Shown one piece after another: positions 11,318 through 23,799 of a stretch of DNA of 64,000 nucleotides. The number at the start of each line of letters is the position of its first letter. Within the stretch, counting starts at the first letter, position 1. The DNA comes from Tetmemena sp. SeJ-2015. Its lineage: Eukaryota > Ciliophora > Spirotrichea > Sporadotrichida > Oxytrichidae. Under the pieces are notes generated by a model that was given only the letters and a program-made list of their open reading frames with translations, was not told where the DNA came from and made no database searches. The translations under genes and the position numbers were made by a program. Location: positions 1 to 64,000 of the forward strand of contig JAJKFJ010021196.1 of assembly GCA_027382625.1 (NCBI GenBank). The letters are read 5' to 3'.

Positions 11318-11894
11318 TTTTGAGAATTATTCTATGAGAAAGTTAAATGTTTGATTTGCTTTTGTAATAATTTCAAAATTAAAAACGTTAAATGTGTTAT
11401 TTGAGTAGTTAAGAATGTAACTTCAATGCACTTTGCTTTAAAAATGTTTATTGATTTAATTTATGTCTGTTGTAGTAGTGTAATTTTATGGCTATTCTTG
11501 ATATTTATTATAAAATCCTTATGGTCTTATTAATTCAAAATATCTTTATTTTAATCTACTTCTATCCTTCATTCAATCATTCTTTCATTTATAAATATAT
11601 TGACCATAATTGAAATATGTAGATATACAAAGCAGATAAAAATAATAAAAGTTTCCTTTATCTCACATAATAAATTAAGTGTAATTATTCTGTGTGCTTA
11701 TATATAAAATATTAAAAGATAATCTCTCTCTTCCTTTGATTTAAATTTAAATTGTTCGTGTAAGAAAACAATTTCTGCAGAGTAAGTGAAAGAAAGAAAT
11801 AAGTACAAAAATACATCGTTATCAACTTTAATCAGTATCTTAAATATTATTTTAGTAAAGCTTGTTTGATTTTAATTTTAAACTCTAGATACAT
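11318..11894. other. divergent intergenic region
   Basis: AT-rich spacer between two divergently oriented starts (11317 minus, 11895 plus). It presumably holds both 5' ends; no motif was recognised. Confidence 0.5.
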
Positions 11895-14800
11895 ATGCAA
11901 AATTAATACGGAAGCAGCGGCGGCAGTGGTGCACCAAATAACATGAATCAAAATAATGGAGGAGGCCCTCCTTAATACAACAGATCTAATTTCAACAATA
12001 ACGGTGGTAGGAGGTGGCAACTTCAACAACGGCAATGGAGGCGGATATCAGAAAGGTAACTATGGCAATAACGGAGGAGGAAACGGATACAATAATAACA
12101 AAAGTGGTTATAATTAAAACGGAGGAGGATTCAAGAAAACTTTCAATGGAGGAGGAGGTAATAACTCAGGAGGCTATAACAACGGGGAGGAGGATTCAAG
12201 AAATCTTTTGGAAATCAAGGGAACTTCGGTTAGAATAAATTTGGAGGAGGCGGGGGTGGAAAACCCTGGCCTAACAAAGGCGGCTACTCTCAGAACTGCA
12301 ACGATGGAGGTAACTTTGGCAATAGACAAGGAGGCAATAGCTGGAATAAAGGAAGCTACGGTGGTGGAGGCAACTACGGAAACAATAACACCGGAGCTGG
12401 TAATGGTTTCAATTAGAATGGCAGTAACTAAGACGGATAAGGAATTAATCCTAGTAATCCCTCAAACTCAGAAGCTTAAAGAACTCGAGCGCCAATCCTT
12501 CTCCTTTTTCCCCTCCTAACTAGAGTGATCAAAATTAGCAACAGCAAGCCGAATCAAAATGGAAGTGGCTTCAATCAAACCGCTAGTAATGCAGCAGGAA
12601 ATAATAATGGAGGCTACTAAGGCGGAAATAAACCTCCTTATCAGAATAAGTTTGGAAATGGAGGAGGTGGTTACAACAAAGGAAACTTTGGTGGAGGCAA
12701 CAAATGGAACAACGGAGGTAACTTTAATAGCAACTTTAATGGGAATAATTAAAATGGAAGTGATTTCGCTTAAGACCAATAAAATGAAAATAATGGCTTT
12801 AGTAATGGCTAGAATTAATCGAGTGGAAATAATTTCCAAAGAAATGGCAATAACTTCAATAATCGAAATGGGGGTGGATACAATTCAGGAAACCGTTGGA
12901 ATAACAATGGAGGAGGTGCAGGCGGAAACAACTTCAATAATCAATAAAGAAATGGAAATGCATTTTAGTGTCCAAACAACATTCAGAATCCAGTTTATGA
13001 TGAGAATTAGTGCAAGATCGTTATGGAGCTGATCTCTCATGAGTACTTTTCTGTCCATTTTCAAAAGTTCTTCAACAATGACTGCAAAAAAGTTTAAAAT
13101 TATGGATTAATTTACTTAATTTAATGCACAGAATACATGAAGAACAAGAAACAGCAAGGAAAGACCAAATTTGATTTCGATCGGAAAGTTTGGAACGTCA
13201 AGGTCGAAGAATATGAAGAAACACTTAATTTCATTACCGAGCTCCTTGGAAATAATCCTTAATAAAAAATTCCTGATTTTCAGCCCATTCCTCGATTCGC
13301 TTTTCAATTAATTAATGAGGATTTCAAACAATAGGATTAATCTGATCAGATTCACAATAGTTAAAACGCAAACTATGGAGGAGGCAGCAGTGCCGCAAAT
13401 TAAACTTCTTCTATAAATAAGACTTACTCGCTCAACAGTCTTCCTCCTAGCTTGAAAGATGCTCTGTTTAGCTTTCAAAAAGAAAGTGTTATACAAGGAG
13501 TTTAACAGTAAGGAAGATATCTTATCTTTGATGAAATGGGACTTGGTAAAACAATTGAAGCACTCTCAATTGCCTTGGTATTTAATGAAGAGTGGCCTCT
13601 GCTAGTGATATGTCCAAATTAAATGGTAAGTTAAATTCCTTTGTTTATAAATACTTTCTAGAGGAATCATTGGAGAGAAGAGATAATAAAGTGGATCCCA
13701 GATATCGATCCTTAGGATATTACAGTTATGAGAAAAGGACGAGAAAATTTCAATGATAGATCTAAGATATATATTGCTTCCTATAAGATTGCCTCAAGAC
13801 AAACATCTCATATAGCGAGAAAGATTTAAATAACTATCTGCGATGAAGCCTAAGCTCTTAAAAACCCTAATGTATTCCTTTTAGATTAATCTTATGTTAT
13901 AGAGTACTATTGGAAGGACAGTATGCCCCATTTTATCGAAAATGAAACGACTTATACTGACATCTAGCATTTAACTACTTGAAAAGCCCCATCATTTATT
14001 TAGCTTAGTGAAGATGGTTCGCCCTGATGTATTTTCAAGATCACAACGAATTTGTTTAACGCTATTGCTTCTTTAAAGATGGCTAAAATATCGGGCCCTA
14101 AAATGCAAGAGAGCTACACTTCATAATGAATGCAAAGCTAGTCTCAAGTCATCGAAAGAAGGAAGTTTTCGGAGATATGCCTCCATTGATTAAGCAAAAG
14201 CTACACATTAAATCAGATTTAAATGAGCTTTAAGAAATGAGATGCATACTTAACGGCAAAATGCTAAGTGATAGGAGTTAGCAACAAAGATTATCTGATA
14301 TGATAAGGATGAAGCTTGATTCTTAGTAGCAGCTTAGTACAAATCCTTATTCTAAGAATTATAACGATCCAAGTTATTTGATGGCAGATTCTGGCGATGA
14401 TAAGCTCCTATCCAAATTATTTGAAGTTTCCTCTCAAGCTAGATTGAAAAGCCTATTGAAAACCATTGTATAGCTATTAGAAAACGAATAGAAATTGATA
14501 GTGATAGCTTATTAACCTTAGACACTTGAGTAAATTGAGAACAGCATAAGAACTTTCTTCGATGAACAAAGAGAAAGAGGAGAAGCCAACTATACCTTTT
14601 TAAAAGTAGATCACAACTAAAATCCAGATATGAGGTCATAAATCGCTCGAAATTTTAATGAAAATCCGAATGCAAAGGCTGTAATCCTAAGTCTTTAAGC
14701 TTCCTCCCTAGTTTCTCAATTGACTTCGGCAAGTATTGCATTAGTCACCGAGAGTTATTGGAACTATGATTGGATGAACTAAGCAACCTTTAGAGATTAA

Positions 14801-15841
14801 AATAGAAATAGTGGAGAGTCTGAAAGCTTGAATGTGAACTACTTTTTTGCTAAAGATACCTTGGACGAGATCATCTTTTAAATCCTTTTACCAGATCTTG
14901 TCGACTACTATCAAGGGAACTTTAGCTAGAGCTAGAGTGCAGTTTATAACATAGGCAATTACCCATCCTCCTAGAATATTGGCGATGAGAAGAAAAGAGA
15001 TGCGAAGCTCAAGTTCAAGTAAAATGGAGGGAATAATTATGACCAAGATGCAGATGATAATGCTAGCGCTATTAGTGACTTGGATATGCTCAATTAGTGT
15101 ATGACTGATGAGAATGGTATAGTTTAAAATAACCGACACTAATAGAACAACAAATACTCTCAAGGAAAGAGAAGTTCCAACAAAAATGGGTTATCTATGC
15201 CTTTTGGAGAGGGAAATCGTAAAGGGGCAATAAATTAAAGTCTTTCTTAAAACGGTTGCTATGACACTTTAAGAGGAAGCGGTAGATACAGTTAGCCTCT
15301 CAACAACTATAACGAGGATGAGAACTTTCAACTTGATTCTAATCAAATGCGTTAATGTCTAAATGCAACCGAGCACTTTTCTTAAAAAGATGAGAACGAT
15401 GAGAGAATGATAAATTAGTAGACATGTTCAGCTAGCACTGCTGAATAAAAGAATGGGTGCTCCAGTAATGTTAAAGATGCAGAATTCTAAGCGTAAGGAG
15501 GTGGAGATAAGATTGGAGAATTTTTCAACTCGGCGACTTAAGCCTAAACTAATTAAAAGTCTGATTCCCTCAAAAAAGGAGCCACCTTCAAGCCTTAATT
15601 TAAAGCAAATGTTCAGAAGAAATCTCAGCCAAGCCAAAACATGTAGAGCTGCGGTCTTTAAGTTCAAAACTAAAATTTTGGAGCAGGTGATGGGGATGGA
15701 GTTTTGCAATCTTACGATGAAGACTAGATGCTGTCCTACGAGTAATACATAGATAAGATAGCACAACAGGACGAATAAATATACGAGATTCTAACAAACA
15801 TGGAAAAAATAATTAAGGAAAAAAGAGCGATTAAATTATGA
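11895..15841 (+). CDS. SMARCAL1-like SNF2 protein with HARP domain
   Basis: DNA-dependent ATPase of the SNF2 superfamily, closest in layout to SMARCAL1/HARP annealing helicases. A long Gly/Asn-rich tail comes first (to about 13000). A HARP-like block follows (KFDFDRKVWNVKVEEYEETL, PIPRFAFQLI). The first ATPase lobe has an intact Walker A (FDEMGLGKTIEAL), then a 36-nt intron (13626-13661) and DEAQ as motif II. Motif III, normally SGTPA, reads LTSSIQLLEKPHHLF. The second lobe is recognisable but motifs V and VI are altered (LSLQASSLVSQL; QATFRDQNRNSG instead of QAEDRxHRxGQ). The tail runs to TGA 15839-15841. One-base slips occur in the Gly-rich part (near 12010, 12185 and 12500) and at TTTT 14032-14035. 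Confidence 0.8.
13870..13909 (+). other. IES in SNF2 gene, pointer CTA
   Basis: CTA at 13867-13869 and 13907-13909. Excision joins ALKNP to IGRTVCPILSKMKRLIL in frame. A GTAT pointer nearby would also keep the frame, so the exact boundary is uncertain. Confidence 0.6.
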
Positions 15842-16263
15842 TTAGAGAGGTTTTGTTTAATTACTTAAAACAATTTAGAGAAATGCTTTTCTTCCTTTTT
15901 AAAATAAATATATTTTATTGAGCTGAAGCTTTTCACAAGGTAAGATTTTTAGAATTGTGAGGACGATGAATAGTTGCTTCATTATTTAAATTCAAATTAA
16001 TTATATTGCTCTAGATGAAATGATTTTAAATATCTTATAATTATCTACCGATAATCCGATTTATCTTAAATCACTTAATTAAATTTGTAGATTCCATCCA
16101 TATTAAATCATTTTGAAAGAGGATGAATTTTTCCTCTTTAATACAAAATAATTTTGTTTGGTGCCTTTGAGATAAATTATAATCTAATATGATTGGGAAG
16201 TTCAAAAATTGACATTTTTTTAAATGGTATAGAATTATTTGCTGCAATATCATTAAGTTTAAG
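15842..16263. other. intergenic, nothing seen
   Basis: AT-rich spacer between two plus-strand genes with no recognisable feature. Confidence 0.5.
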
Positions 16264-19200
16264 ATGAGAAAAAATAGCAATAAAGTCGCGTAGCAATAAC
16301 TTACCAAAGCTGAGAGGCCAAGTTTGAATTAGGACTTCGTGCAACCATTGCAAGCACACTACCAGCAGTACCTTTAATAGCAACAGCAGAGCTAGAGAAT
16401 TGCTCCAAGCTACTCTGCCTCCAATACGAGCAACCATCATTTGCATTCTTCAGCTGATTTGAGTTTATCTCAAAGCGCAACTAGTGAAGCTAATTATACC
16501 TAAAAAATGATTGAAAGTTAGCGCTCTTCAAGGGTTCAAACTCAGAATATATAATACCCATAATCTCAGAGCAACATGACTAGTCATAGGAATGAAAGTT
16601 CTTAGAATTCCCATCCTAATGCCATAAGTAACAGTGCTTCCTCCAAAGGCACTCCTTAATTTCAAAATAATTAAAAGAGCAGGAAAGGACAAGGACTTTA
16701 AAATAATTTTGGCGGAATGGGATATAATGGTGTTGCCACAAGCTCAGCCACTTTGAATAATCATCCTCTTACGAATGCAAATAGCAACTATTACCAAAGC
16801 AAGGTTACCTAAAATCCTTAAAATAAAGCAAAGAAGAATACAGGAAAGGATAAAGCTATAACAAAGAAATAATAAAATAATTCTGGTCAGCCACGCAATG
16901 AATTCTAACATTCTGGAGGAAATACTTCTACTGGGGGCGGTAAACTCTCTCACTAAAATTTCTTCCAAAACTCAAGTAAGTTTTCAAATCTGATCCAAGG
17001 AGCCGATAACGAAGATGATGATGTCAGCTGCTAATTCGTTATTTCTGATAGTGGCCTGACTCTTCATTAAGCTTAATCAATGCAAGCTCACCACAAGAAG
17101 AACAACCCTTCAAATTTGGGAGCAAGCTAAAATAGTAGCAGTATTTTGAATCGAAATGATAACTCATAGTCAAATCACAATGTCAATAAGCATCTTAGGT
17201 TTGACTCAATTTAAGATAGCTCATCTGCTACTAACCAGCAATTTCTATCTCTAACCAGCCATCATTATCAAAATTTGATAAGCGGAACTTCAGAGGAGAA
17301 TGATATGGATGGAGAGCATTTCATATGTAGAGATTCTTTATTTGATAAAGAAAACACTTAACACTCCAATCTCCCTGATGGCTCTCACTAGAATAACTAT
17401 CTTATGAAAGGTTTAAACAATGGAGGTTATCAAGAGGTAGCTTAATAGTTTGAAAATGAAAAGATGCGATAGATGCGAGAAATGATGAGTGAAACTCCAG
17501 ATCTTCCTCAAAGTACAAAGAAGAATTAGATCACTCTCAGCAACTCCTTACTAGAATGTGTTGACTAGTATGGCAATATTGATGATTAGTATTCAGTACT
17601 TCTTGAGTCTTAAGGCGACTACAATGAAGACTTAAGGAATGAGTCCTCAACCAAAAAGCAATTTATTTCAGAATTGAATAATCCAAATAGCTACCTCAAC
17701 ACAGTTTCCAAAGAGATAAGGGCCTTAGGATCTATATATCAAGATGGAGGAGAGTAAAGCCAAATTAAAGCTTATTATAATCAGTAGATGCCTCAATACC
17801 CCATCAGCAATTACAACGATTTCTAAAGTTAGAATTAGAACTATATCTCAAAGTAAGAAAGCGAATACAGAGACCATTACAATGTAGAGCACTTAGCTCA
17901 TCTTGCAAGCAATCAAAACTTCGTTGTATGCTCTCCAAGTGCAAACACAGATGATGATTGCCAATACACCAATTCTAGTGCACTAAGAAGTATGGACGAC
18001 AGGACAGCTTCAGGTTTTAAAAATTAATCAAGTAGTAATGACAATAAAAGACGAGCCTAGCTAATATACACCGACGAGCGCAAGGAAGGAGATCTAGCCT
18101 AGTAAGCTATAGACGAAAATTTGATATTTGGATCGGGTCAAGCTAAAGGGAAAATAAGAGATAGGGAATCAAGTAACCAATTAGGTATAATGAGAGCATT
18201 TAATCAAGATGAAGTTAGCTATAACAATACTTAAGAATTACAATAGCAACGATAAGATTGCCAGTTTAGTAGTAGCGGGAAAGAGCAATTCAGCGGTGAA
18301 AATGGAGAATCAGGAGATGAACAAGAAAATGATGATGAAGAGATTGAGTCGAAGCTTACCTTAATTTTCAAGACCAAAGATGAGCGCTAGATTGCAAAAA
18401 ACTACTTCCTCATTCATAAATGACTCCTGTGATAAGCAGACTCTAACAGGAGGCTTTAATCAAAGAGAGGAAAGAAAATTCCATTATGTGACTTAAACAC
18501 CAAATTAGCAAATGTAGAATGATTTATACTTGCAAGTCTTAGACACTGACTCTAGAGATCTTATTATAAATGATACACCTCAAGTTATGGAGATGATCGA
18601 TTAATCAAATTTAAATAATAATTAGAGAACTTAAAATCGCATTTAATCGCAAGAGGAGGTATCTCCAGAGATAATAGGCTCTAAATAAAATAACAATAGA
18701 GGTAGAGGGTAAGATATTCCTGACTAAGCAAGTAAAAGGGATGCGAGATATTTATAGAAAAATCATTTAAAATATTATACTTGAACTTTAAGGATATATC
18801 TCCTTTGGTTAAGAGCTGCAATACTTTAGTGCTAGAAAATAACACACTTCAGAATGAGTCGGCTATCGAATCTTACTTCTTTGGAAAAATCTCTCCAACT
18901 CATTTGCAAAGTCATCCAGTATCTTTGGCTTAGAATTAAAGACCGTCAGGATAAGAATTCTAATAAGCAAATTAGTAGATGAATTAGCCTCTTCGCACTC
19001 AGCCCGAGCATATTCAAAAGTATCAAAATCTTTAACCGAAAAATGCGAAAGAGACAGGAAGTACATTTAACAATGCTTATAGCTAAGACAATTTTAATTA
19101 ATTGCAGCAGATGACTCACAAGAATCTTTAAAATAATTTTGGGAACAATGATGGGTAGGAAGGTATGTAGAGTCCAGGAGACTAAAAGCTTAAAGAATAG

Positions 19201-22200
19201 ATGCTCCTTACTAATAAGCTTAGTAGTATGATGGTCGAAAGTCCTCCACCTTTACATGATTTAACTCCTGAAAAGGACATCAAAGATTTCAACATGCAGT
19301 ATCTGGGTCAGGGTATGTGGCCTTCTAAAGCTACCCAAGCATAACTTCAAGGAGCTATCCAAGAATACTCTTAATATATCAATCTTACAATTTTAAGGAT
19401 ACTCAATGATGAATTCAGGAATAGGAGATGCAAGCTTGCTGAGTAGTAAGAGCAACAACAATATCTCCAATAGAATGGGTTAATAGCTAAAACAGCTTGA
19501 GCAATAAATGTCAACACTATCTAAAAAGATTGAAGCCCAAAAGAGCAGAGACTCTTCCAATATTATGAATAAGAGCCAGATTTCTCAAGTTTACCAGTCT
19601 GTAGATGTATCACATCAGAGATAGAGATAGCATTAAGAGGATAATTAAAGAAACTACTCCCTAGCTTAGTCAAGCCATAATGATGGAGGTCTTTTAAACT
19701 AATAGTAAATGAATGGCTATTATCCAGGTGTAGATGCTAGCATTGTCTAAAAAATTAGCTCTACTCTAGACAGCATGAATAACAGCAGATTTCATTTCAA
19801 GCGTCAATCGGAGCAAGTACCTCAACTTGCAAATCATTTCCAGCATCTTCGCACCTCTAAAGATAATTTTTATATTCATATCAAGACTATAAATTTAAAT
19901 TTTAGCAATGTTAACACGAACCAGCCTAACACAATCACTATAGTATAAAGTCAGATAATTCTGAATGATATTTTTATGAATGGTGAACAATACTGGCTTA
20001 AATTAATCAAGCCTGGACGATAATTGCAACATGAACTATCTAGGAAGTGGGATGGCAGATGATGCTTCAAGCAACACTCTTGCAAATCTTCAACTAACCA
20101 ACGAGATTTATTTCAACAATAGTTACTACAACAGCCTACAGCAACCACAAAACATGAGCAACCAATAAATCTTAAGATAGCAAAATCAACCTTCACTCAG
20201 CAAGAATCTGCAATATTAAAGTAAGATAAGCACGAATTTGTAGAATACTGCAAATAATAGCACATTCTCAGTCGCAAATCATACCGATAAATCTCCTAAC
20301 GCCGCTTAGCAATAGCCCTAAAAGTAAAATTATCAACCAGTTTCAAGGAATGGACAACAGATTAGCTCAAATATATACCAACTAGGAATGGGAGGAGTCA
20401 CCAATTCAAATAACAACATAGCCAGGTAGAGCAATGTCAGCGATAATAATCCTATAAACAACAGTAAAGATCAATTTTAAATTCAGAATGTTTTAGATAT
20501 ATAAGAATTCTAGCAAGAATTTGTTCAAAATAAATAACTCTATTACAAATGCTATTTATTTTTTGAAGTGCTAATGCAGTTTTGTTTTTTAAATTGAGGA
20601 CAATCTTCATTTGAATTAATTCAATGAATGGATTATATTTTATTATTTGAAATATCTCACTTTAATTAAGGAATATGAACATAATTAAAAAAATAGGACC
20701 TAAGGAATGAATATATACAGATTAGTTCTTCTATACCAAGGTAATTCACAAACTTTCATTAAAGAACTTTAATATATTCATATTAATTATGATCCAATAA
20801 ATTGAGCTTTACAAGCTCAAACACCCAAAATAACACACAAAACAACAGTGTGCACAATTCAAACTATAATACGAGCAATTTTGTAAAGTAAGTTACTCTG
20901 AATGGATTTGGTTTGGGTACTGTTAACCAGCGCATGAATGGAACATCAGCTACTACAAATAGCATGTCTATTACAAATGGAGGAGCAGGATTCTAAACTA
21001 ACAAGGATTGGGAGTAGGCACCTTAGGTACTCTTGGAGTCGGAGAATCTCAAACTTTCAATACCTTTGAAAATGTGATTTAAGGAGCAGACTAAAACTAG
21101 CATAATTTTAAGAGCCTTAACATCCATCCTCTTCAGGGAAACTATAGCAACACTTTACAGTAAATTATCAACACGAATTAGACATTAACCCAAGGAACTT
21201 ACAACCACAGTCTAGATCTAAATGGGAACTAGGCTCATTAAAATCATGGTTGCAGAGAAGGAGAGGAAAACTAAGATTGTTGCTAGGAGTGCATGTTTGA
21301 AAGGGAAAAGAGAATGGTTACTTAAAAGGCTTTCGAAAGAGCACTGGGAATTTCTCTATTCCTAATGGAGGATACCAATTTATTTTCATATAAGCTTTGT
21401 ATTGATGAGGAAATTGATAAGATTAACTTAACAGAAGCTCAGACTGGTAAAGTTCAAGATAGACATAGCAATTTTACATAGTCCACAGCTGCAAATAAAA
21501 ATCCCTAGCTATGTGTCTATATTGCTATAGATATTTTATATATAAGCTCCATTTCAGCAGATAGGATCTGACTAATTTATTGCTTGACTAGACTTAGTAT
21601 TCCCAACATACTTTCACAAACTATCCCCAGAATTAGCAGCAATTTCAGCCAAACTTAAATCAAACTTACACTGTTCCTCATAATAGAAATCTCTCCTCTT
21701 CACCAATAAGTGACAACATACTGACTGCGAGTGGAGGATTCTATCATCCAATCAACTAATCAATGATTCCCAACCAAATTATAATAGGAATAGAGTTGCG
21801 AAAAATAATTATTAAAATATTTAATGTATAGCTTTCAAATTATTTCAATTAAGAGATTTGATTTGCTTTAATTGATCCTAGAAATCTATCATAGAAAATT
21901 TAATGCAAAATTTAAGAATTGCTTTTTTATTCTAGAATTTTAATTTAATCTTCTTATAATTAAAATATCTCCCTCTAGCATCACACTGGAATGCCATCCC
22001 ATCAGTAAAGCTAGACTAGATTAGGAAGGAGTAAATCTCAGTCCTTGATGCCAGGGGAGTTCCAGGCTTTACAAAAGAGCCTTTAATTGCCACGAGGTAT
22101 AGGACTTCTGCACGCAGTAAATTAGATTAGTGGAGTGAATGCAGCCAGCTCAAGATAAAATGCTCAACAGCCCAGGCTGAGAGTGGTGGAAGAGGAAAGC

Positions 22201-22293
22201 GAAGAGATTAGAGGCGGAGGAAACGGAGGAAGAATTTTCTTTAATAATCAGAATTATAATATCCAGCAGCAAAACTTGACTACTTATTTGTGA
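16264..22293 (+). CDS. very large Q/N/S-rich protein
   Basis: Starting at ATG 16264-16266 (MRKNSNKVAQQQLTKAERPS), a frame with hundreds of TAA/TAG Gln codons runs without TGA to about 18340, slips by one base, and continues through several blocks to TGA 22291-22293. The composition is dominated by Gln, Asn and Ser with low-complexity runs. Near 21240-21430 a more ordered segment appears (CREGEENQDCCQEC, then MVTQKAFERALGISLFLMED), where clustered cysteines might bind metal. AT-rich interruptions at about 20550-20800 and 21800-21970 look like IESs or introns. No family is recognised. Such proteins often form condensates, but that is an analogy only. With interruptions removed it would be roughly 1,800 residues. 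Confidence 0.65.
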
Positions 22294-22452
22294 TTAATCG
22301 GTATAACCTCTAAAAGTCTCTGTTTTGGATATATTTGAATTGCAATAATTTTGATATAAATAATTTAAAGTTGAATTGGATTTATTCTTAATTAAGGTAG
22401 TTAATATATTAGGTTGCTTTTCCCTGAAGGTTAAGCTTATTATCTTTATTCT
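22294..22452. other. convergent intergenic region
   Basis: Short AT-rich spacer between two converging stop codons. Confidence 0.5.
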
Positions 22453-23517
22453 TCAAACAAGGAGCACAGCGTTGATGCAGCCATCGTTTTCAGGGTTATT
22501 GGTAACCTGAGCGTACTTGCCCCACACAACTTTACCAGTTTATGTCACTAATCCCAACTCACTCACATTGACCTCGAGGATTGTACCCTTAGTAACAACT
22601 CCCAGTGATGTATACATCGCACTTTGGGGGTTCTTCTTCACTCCAAGAATATCCAAACAGAAAGTTGTTTTCAACTCAGGGTGAGTTACGTGAGCTTTTT
22701 TGAATCTCAAACCAGTGGATAGATCAAATATTTGGCAGTTCACTATTAAATTTTAATGGGTCTGATGAATCGCTCGAACTTGGGTGGCTTTCTGACGAAG
22801 TTTTCATCAACGAAAGTAACCTTATTGACCATACGTTTCCATGCCTTCTTTCTACGTTTACCGGTACGAAGTACTTTGAACATCTCCTCCTCACTCATGG
22901 GCTTCACCTTTTCGATTGGCACCTTCCATTTGCCAGCCTTCTCCTTGCGCTTCTACTTGATCATATTGCTCAGCACTTTAGTACGGTTGACCTCATTTCT
23001 GTCTAGCAGATAAGCGGGGATGGCACCCTCCTCAACCTTTTTATCGTTAGTCACGTTAGCTTTTTTCTCCTCGTGAGCCTTGATGTTTTTCTTCATCTAA
23101 ACCTTCTCCTTGTAGCGTTCCTTTGCGTAGAGTTTTCCTTTGAGGCCATGAAGCTCCTGAGCTTTCTTTGCTGTGTCCTTCACTCCTCTAGCAGCACGCT
23201 TGCGCATGCGCTCTTAATGATCGAAACGCTTACCAAAGCGCTTCTCATGCAACTCCATGTAGTTGTTTTGCGGCTATACAAAAATTAGTCTCAAGTAATC
23301 ATCATAATGAAGGCTGTCAGAAACAGTGAAGCCATTTCTGATACAGCCAAATTAGTTTCATTGAATCAACTCAGAAGTATAAGCAAAGTATTTTCGATAC
23401 TGACTCAAATAAATGCAAGTTTATTCAAGAGATGGAAAGCAAATTCATTCCAGTCAGTTCTTTGCTTATATTCTGAGGTGCAATAGAGATGTGAGAGAAA
23501 GGCGTGTGACTTACCAT
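22453..23517 (-). CDS. NSA2: ribosome biogenesis protein NSA2
   Basis: Nucleolar factor for 60S subunit maturation, structurally related to ribosomal protein eS8. It is nearly complete and highly conserved: [70 protein letters not shown], and the hallmark end [21 protein letters not shown]. Exon 1 is only the ATG (23515-23517), followed by an intron (23274-23514, GTAAGT..TATAG). One IES splits RFIRP from GLRF. In-frame TAA and TAG sit at Gln positions (LGLVTQTGK), and the stop is TGA 22453-22455. This gene is the best internal proof of the genetic code used in the window. Confidence 0.97.
22719..22759 (-). other. IES in NSA2, pointer CCA
   Basis: TGG (CCA on the coding strand) at 22716-22718 and 22757-22759. 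Excision gives FIRPTGLRF. There is no GT..AG, and a TA-bounded excision would break the frame. Confidence 0.9.
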
Positions 23518-23799
23518 TTTATAAGGCTATTAACTACCAAATAAATATAAATATTACTTTCATTAACTTGGCTTCATCTCTTATGTAGTAAAGATAATAG
23601 AACAATACTCAGAGATTCTATTATTCTCTCTGATTTATTTGACTCCTATTTAATTGATAGTCTGCAATATTATTTGTCATTTTAATAAATATCATATAAG
23701 TAAACACACACATTCGCAATCTCTATCAGCTCAATCTTAAACTTTATCTTACAAGAAGAGAACATATTTTCACAAGTTTCAGCAAATAGAGGATTTAAA

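Noticed and set aside
12559..13032. Standard-code frame of 157 codons on the plus strand, and an overlapping minus frame
   Set aside because: Both are shadows of the Gly/Asn-rich amino-terminal tail of the SNF2 protein, which runs in another frame through to the HARP domain.
15453..15752. Plus-strand frame MGAPVMLKMQNSKRKEVEIR
   Set aside because: The SNF2 tail runs through here in a different frame to its TGA at 15839-15841; this frame is a shadow.
22719..22759. NSA2 insert as a Paramecium-type TA-bounded IES or as an intron
   Set aside because: TA-bounded excision shifts the frame, and there is no GT..AG pair that restores the protein. Excision at CCA restores it exactly.
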